The position numbers were made by a program, and so were the translations under genes. From Hyphomicrobiaceae bacterium UBA4118 (GTDB lineage: Bacteria; Pseudomonadota; Alphaproteobacteria; Rhizobiales; Methyloligellaceae), in the NCBI GenBank assembly GCA_002383105.1, contig DFXC01000152.1:17574-27389 (forward strand): 9,816 bases of DNA, read 5' to 3'. Under the pieces are notes generated by a model. It was given only the letters and a program-made list of their open reading frames with translations, was not told where the DNA came from and did no database searches. Below are positions 6,577-9,816 of this stretch, piece after piece. The stretch's first letter is position 1. Each line of letters starts with the position of its first letter.

Positions 6577-8919
6577 CCACGACTGCCCTCGGCCAAGGTC
6601 TTTGGCGACGCCCTGTCCGCGCTCATACATGGCGGCAAGGCGGTATTGGGCAGGTGCAAGTCCGGCGCTTGCGGCACGCTCGAGCCAGTGCGCGGCTTCG
6701 GTCAGGTCCTGCGCGGTCCCTTGGCCTTGCGCGTAGCGGAGTGCGATCGCGTATTGCGCATTCGCATCGCCGCCGGCGGCAGCCTGGCGCAAGGGGAGCG
6801 GCCCCAGTGCAGCTGGCGGAAGGGGAAGACTGGTTGGCACGGAGAGGGGCTGTGCCGGCTCGGCCGGCGCCGCGGCAACCATGCCCTTGGCGGGATCCTC
6901 GATGGAGAACATGACACCCGGCGGGAGCGCCGCGGGCTCGTTGGGTTTCAGAGAGGCGAGCTGGGGCTGTGGCGACGTCTCGAGAGACGCTGCAGGCCGG
7001 TAGGCCGACTTGGCGACCTCGGTGAAATTGCCAGTCTCGCCGTCCTCGCTCGCGGCGTCGTCGGGGCTCGGATCGTCTTCTGGCTCAAGCTCGGAGGACC
7101 CTGACTTGGCGGCGGACGGCGTCTCGGCCTTGGGCTCGACCGGCGCCGGAGCGCTGCCATCGGTCTCGGGCGTCGGCGTCCCGTGGTGAGCACCTTGAGG
7201 CAGCGGAGCGATTTGCTCGGCCGCCGGCGCTGTAACTTCGGGCTCGGGTTTCGACCCGAGGCGCCCATAGAGGAGCGCCGCGCTGATCATCAGCAACACG
7301 GCGGCGCAGATGATGAGCATCGATCGCTTGCGCCGCGAAGGCACATCGGCGCTAGAAGATGCACCGGTCTCAGGGCTGGCAGAGGCCCGGCGCACGCGCG
7401 AGCCGCTCGACCTCTCCTCGGCCCTAAGCGCCGCGGCCTGGGCCGCACGGCGCGCCGCCGCTACGAGATCGTCAGGGGTCGCATAATCCGCATCGAGCGA
7501 GGGTTCCGCGACCGGGCGGCGCGGCTCAAGAGCGTCGAGATCGAAGGCGTGCTCGTGCGACTGGGCGCGCTTGGCACGCCCGAAGGACGGCGCCATCTCG
7601 CTCTCCTGGAAGTCGGGGATGGCACCGCCGAGCCTGTTGCGCGGCGATTTGTCCCTTATCGGGGCGCCGGCAGGGGCGCCATTGGTGCCACCATTAGTGT
7701 CGCCGTTGGCCGGGCTCCCGCCCTTCTCGAAGCGCATTTCGGCAAGGGGTTGTTGCTGGGCGAATCCCGGCATCGGCTGCGGCGCGGGGGTTTTCTCGCC
7801 CAACTCGCGCACGCGCTCGGCGAAGGGGATGCGGGGCTTAGGCGCGTGCGCGGATGTGGGCGCTGGCGCGGGTGCGGGTGCGGGCGGCGTGCCCCGCTCG
7901 ACCTGCTGCACCAGCTGTTTCAAGGACTCATGCACGGCGGCGATGGTGCTCGCCAGGCGGTCGTCGCTCGCCCTGGCCCCCTTTTTCATCGCCATGAGGT
8001 CGCGATGCATGGCATCGAGGCGCTCGTCGGAGCTTGCACTCGGTTTCGCCTCTCCCGTGACCAGGCGGGCGGCCTCGCGCGCAGCCTTGCTCGCAACCTC
8101 TTCCAGCCTGGCCGGCGTCTCATCGACGCGTTCGATCAGCTTCAGCAGCTGGCTCTCGATGCCGCTCACCTTGGCAAGCTGCACCTCGGCCCTGCCAATC
8201 TGTTGGGCCATCTCGGTCAGCTGGTGCTCGACATGTTCGAGATTTTTGAGCTTCGGGGCCTGTTCGAGCGCTTGGGCGAGCTGATTTCCGATCTCATCGA
8301 GCCTTGCATTCAAGGCTTCGATGGCGGCCGTCGGCATTGCCGTGCCGATCGAATGCTCGAGCCGGCGCGCCATCTCGACGAGATGCTTGTCGAGGTTGCG
8401 GGCCTCATTCTCAACGGAGGCGACCGGCGGGGTGGAATAAGCGGCCTCCGGCGTCGGGAAGCTGAAATTGGTGGCAAACGGGGACGTGCCTGCTTCCCGC
8501 GATTCGTATGGGGACGCGCCTAGCGCATCGCTGGCGCTGGAAGAGACGTCGGTTCCGGCTGAAGCGTAGTCCATGCCGCCCGCCAGGGCCTTGCCGAGGC
8601 GCTCGAAATCGTCGAGGGGCGTGGCGGTGTCCTGTTCGAACCGCCGGCCAAGCTCGCTGACCTGGGTGTGCAGCCGGTCAAGCGTCGCGGCCTCTTCCGG
8701 GGAGCCGGTCGCGCGCGCCGCGTCAGTGGTATATGAGAGCTGGTCGAGTCGCGCATGGAGCTCATCGAGGGCCTCGCCGTAGCGGCGCTCGCTCTCCTCG
8801 ACCCGTTCCACGAGCCGCCGCAAAAGGCTTTCGACCGATTGCTGATCCATGGGGCCTTGCGCCAGGGGCATTTCGCCGTTCCTGCCGGTGCCGGTTTGCC
8901 AACTTGCTTCCGAAGCCAT
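6574..8919 (-). CDS. Still-open 5' part of the PodJ-like gene (truncated product)
   Basis: This part would still yield about 781 residues. In order (from the ATG at 8919) it has a coiled-coil start (VESLLRRLVERVEESERRYG, about 29-48), further helical coiled-coil stretches to about 345, a proline/alanine-rich linker with a PAPAPAP run, a conserved cytoplasmic block DDLVAAARRAAQAAALRAEE near 483-502 that is typical of PodJ-like proteins, one membrane helix MLIICAAVLLMISAALLYG (about 534-552) after a basic SRRKR, a long acidic and proline-rich periplasmic stretch, and about one and a half Sel1 repeats. It stops at SW followed by TAA, where Sel1 repeats normally have WY. Alternative starts are 9021, 8931, 8871 and 8850; 8871 also has a fair AGGA site. 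The N-terminal EAARRAG/GEWL block I recall from Caulobacter PodJ is absent. Confidence 0.7.
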   Translation of the reverse strand: MASEASWQTGTGRNGEMPLAQGPMDQQSVESLLRRLVERVEESERRYGEALDELHARLDQLSYTTDAARATGSPEEAATLDRLHTQVSELGRRFEQDTATPLDDFERLGKALAGGMDYASAGTDVSSSASDALGASPYESREAGTSPFATNFSFPTPEAAYSTPPVASVENEARNLDKHLVEMARRLEHSIGTAMPTAAIEALNARLDEIGNQLAQALEQAPKLKNLEHVEHQLTEMAQQIGRAEVQLAKVSGIESQLLKLIERVDETPARLEEVASKAAREAARLVTGEAKPSASSDERLDAMHRDLMAMKKGARASDDRLASTIAAVHESLKQLVQQVERGTPPAPAPAPAPTSAHAPKPRIPFAERVRELGEKTPAPQPMPGFAQQQPLAEMRFEKGGSPANGDTNGGTNGAPAGAPIRDKSPRNRLGGAIPDFQESEMAPSFGRAKRAQSHEHAFDLDALEPRRPVAEPSLDADYATPDDLVAAARRAAQAAALRAEERSSGSRVRRASASPETGASSSADVPSRRKRSMLIICAAVLLMISAALLYGRLGSKPEPEVTAPAAEQIAPLPQGAHHGTPTPETDGSAPAPVEPKAETPSAAKSGSSELEPEDDPSPDDAASEDGETGNFTEVAKSAYRPAASLETSPQPQLASLKPNEPAALPPGVMFSIEDPAKGMVAAAPAEPAQPLSVPTSLPLPPAALGPLPLRQAAAGGDANAQYAIALRYAQGQGTAQDLTEAAHWLERAASAGLAPAQYRLAAMYERGQGVAKDLGRGQSW

Positions 8920-9223
8920 CCCGTTCCCCATGACGAGCGACGCCGTCCAAATACGCGTCCGATTGGTCGAGGGACCGGCCGAGAAGACACGCGGCGAAGC
9001 GGTGGAAAACCAAGGTGGCAAGCCCGAGTAAATTTTGCGTTAAGTTCCGCTCTATTGTGGGACGGGTGCGGCGGTGAGGCGCCGGCGCCCCTTGGCCGAG
9101 ACGGCTCAGCCCTTGTCAACCGCATCCGTTGGGCTGACCATGGCGCGCGTGTTGACCGAGGACCGCGGGGAGATCGAGCTTTGAGGCGGCTTATGGATGC
9201 AAGGGCGATGGTGAGCCTGCCCC
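8920..9223. promoter_or_regulatory. Divergent intergenic interval between the PodJ-like gene and yjbQ
   Basis: No convincing gene is seen in these 304 bases. They separate two divergent starts and should hold both promoters. The stretch 9028-9057 (GTAAATTTTGCGTTAAG and following) is clearly richer in A and T than its surroundings and is the best promoter candidate, but no -35/-10 pair with proper spacing is evident. A perfect 12-base palindrome GGCGCCGGCGCC lies at 9078-9089; in DNA this rich in GC it may be chance. Two tiny open frames (9140-9184 and 9193-9231) lie before yjbQ; the second ends inside its start region. Confidence 0.35.
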
Positions 9224-9661
9224 ATGGCTGAGATGGTGCAGGCGAGCCATGTGCTGACGGTCGCGACCCGCGGCAAAGGCTTCACCGAGATTACGCGCGA
9301 GCTTGCCCGCTGGCTCGAAAGCATCGCCAGCGGGAACGGCCTTCTCACCGTGTTCGTCTGCCATACCTCGGCATCGCTGATCATTCAGGAGAATGCCGAT
9401 CCGAACGTCCAGCGCGATCTGATCGATGCGCTCGAGACCTTGGCGCCCGAGCATCGACCTTACGCGCACGCCGAGGAGGGTCCTGACGACATGCCGAGCC
9501 ACATCAAGGCGATGCTCACCGCCGTCAGTCTTTCCATCCCGGTGAAGGACGGCAGCATGTTGCTCGGCCGCTGGCAGGGGGTCTTTCTCATCGAGCATCG
9601 CGCGAGCCCGCATCAGCGGAATATTGCGCTCAACTTCATCGGCCACTCGGCCGACGCCTGA
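9224..9661 (+). CDS. yjbQ: YjbQ family protein (UPF0047, secondary thiamine-phosphate synthase type)
   Basis: This 145-residue protein matches the YjbQ/UPF0047 family in length and motifs: VFVCHTSASLIIQENADP with H47 and E56, NVQRDL at 61-66, H82 before EEGPDDMPSHIKAML (84-98), and the late LLGRWQGVFLIEHR block (113-126). Family members form compact trimers, and some show a weak side activity that makes thiamine phosphate, hence the database name; the true cellular role is not settled. The start at 9224 has GGTGAG 8 bases upstream, and the next in-frame ATG at 9233 is less likely. The gene stands alone on the plus strand, divergent from the PodJ-like gene, followed by a repeat element. A 13-codon open frame ends within its first codons and might couple translation. 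No signal peptide is present, so it is cytoplasmic. Confidence 0.93.
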   Translation: MAEMVQASHVLTVATRGKGFTEITRELARWLESIASGNGLLTVFVCHTSASLIIQENADPNVQRDLIDALETLAPEHRPYAHAEEGPDDMPSHIKAMLTAVSLSIPVKDGSMLLGRWQGVFLIEHRASPHQRNIALNFIGHSADA

Positions 9662-9710
9662 CCTCAGCCCCGCGGTCTTCGGGTCTTGCCGGAGAGTAGC
9701 AACTTGCTCC

Positions 9711-9816
9711 TGCTCCCCCCTTGAGGGGGAGCACGTTCGCGCCTCGCGCGAACGGAAGGGGGGTCGGGCGATGAAACGAGTCGATGAATCGACCCCCCCT
9801 CCCTATCCCTCCCCCT
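9711..9816. repeat. Three-hairpin intergenic repeat element, cut by window end
   Basis: Three perfect inverted repeats follow one another. TGCTCCCCC (9711-9719) pairs with GGGGGAGCA (9725-9733) over a 5-base loop. CGTTCGCG (9734-9741) pairs with CGCGAACG (9747-9754), also with a 5-base loop. GGGGGGTCG (9758-9766) pairs with CGACCCCCC (9790-9798) over 23 bases. A C-rich tract with T spacers runs to the window edge. The first hairpin begins 49 bases after the yjbQ stop and could act as a terminator, though no T-run follows. The modular form resembles dispersed repeats common between genes in rhizobia; copy number cannot be judged here. Confidence 0.75.

Larger units (their letters stand above)
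5982..8919 (-). pseudogene. PodJ-like polarity protein gene, broken by a stop and a frameshift
   Basis: The locus reads as one PodJ-like gene with two lesions. From 8919 the frame is open to an in-frame TAA at 6574-6576. The same frame then continues as clear Sel1-repeat protein (AAAEKGNVKAMHNLAV, then KWYQEAASYGLADSQFNLG) to a stop at 6238. Near 6285-6303 the coding sense passes to another frame that runs to 5982 and encodes a peptidoglycan-binding domain (RTQALLNKLGYDVGAPDG). Removing one base and replacing the stop gives a protein of 978 residues, close to the length of Caulobacter PodJ as I recall it. PodJ-type proteins organise one cell pole through cytoplasmic coiled coils and reach the periplasm through a single membrane helix. 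Sequencing error is possible, but two independent lesions within 300 bases favour real decay or truncation. The start at 8919 is preferred for its GGGGA site 5 bases upstream. Confidence 0.75.

Noticed and set aside
7861..7900. GGGTGC-type tandem run coding for the PAPAPAP linker
   Set aside because: It is a short low-complexity linker in the PodJ-like gene, normal for such proteins; no evidence that it acts as a phase-variable tract.
7183..8523. Long open frame on the plus strand opposite the PodJ-like gene
   Set aside because: It is low-complexity, rich in Arg, Gly and Ala, shows no domain, and lies wholly antisense to a gene with recognisable domains; such frames are common in GC-rich DNA.
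9140..9184. 14-residue open frame (MARVLTEDRGEIEL) before yjbQ
   Set aside because: No ribosome-binding site, too short to judge, and no relation to the adjacent genes.
9711..9798. Successive hairpins considered as a CRISPR array
   Set aside because: The three inverted repeats differ from each other, there are no equal spacers and no cas genes.

Overview
This window is GC-rich chromosomal DNA, almost certainly from an alphaproteobacterium of the Hyphomicrobiales (Rhizobiales) type. The pointers are a DUF6460-like small membrane protein, a PodJ-type polarity protein with the alphaproteobacterial arrangement (coiled coils, membrane segment, Sel1 repeats, peptidoglycan-binding domain), a TauE/SafE exporter coupled to a TIGR02186-like partner, and an intergenic palindrome of a kind very common in rhizobial genomes. 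No genus can be named from the sequence alone. Nothing points to a prophage, IS element, CRISPR array, rRNA or tRNA.

Layout. The first 685 bases hold two leftward genes: the N-terminal 100 codons of an alpha/beta hydrolase cut by the window edge, and upstream of it a DUF6460-like two-helix membrane protein. A short divergent interval with two adjacent palindromes (703-728) separates them from a rightward DNA-repair pair (801-4101): a ligase-associated Lhr-type DEXH helicase and the metallophosphoesterase PdeM, which overlap by 20 bases. The pair ends at a rhizobial palindromic repeat that fills the convergent gap.

From 4161 to 8919 the genes run leftward. In transcription order they are a PodJ-like gene, then tauE, then the TIGR02186-like gene. 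The PodJ-like gene carries an in-frame stop at 6574-6576 and a frameshift near 6290, so the periplasmic Sel1/peptidoglycan-binding end is separated from the rest. tauE and the TIGR02186-like gene share one base (TGATG) and form an operon. A TTGACA hexamer followed by an 8-bp-arm palindrome lies just before tauE and looks like a regulated promoter. A divergent interval of about 300 bases leads to a rightward YjbQ-family gene (9224-9661). The window ends in a three-hairpin intergenic repeat.

How the genes relate. The helicase and PdeM belong to a known repair set that usually includes an exonuclease and an ATP-dependent DNA ligase; those two are not in this window. TauE and its partner probably act together at the inner membrane in export of a sulfur-containing or other organic anion, but the substrate is unknown. 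The other genes show no evident link. I see no convincing new multi-gene system. The points most worth following are the doubly broken PodJ-like gene, the helicase-PdeM pair without its ligase, the tauE operator candidate and the palindromic elements.
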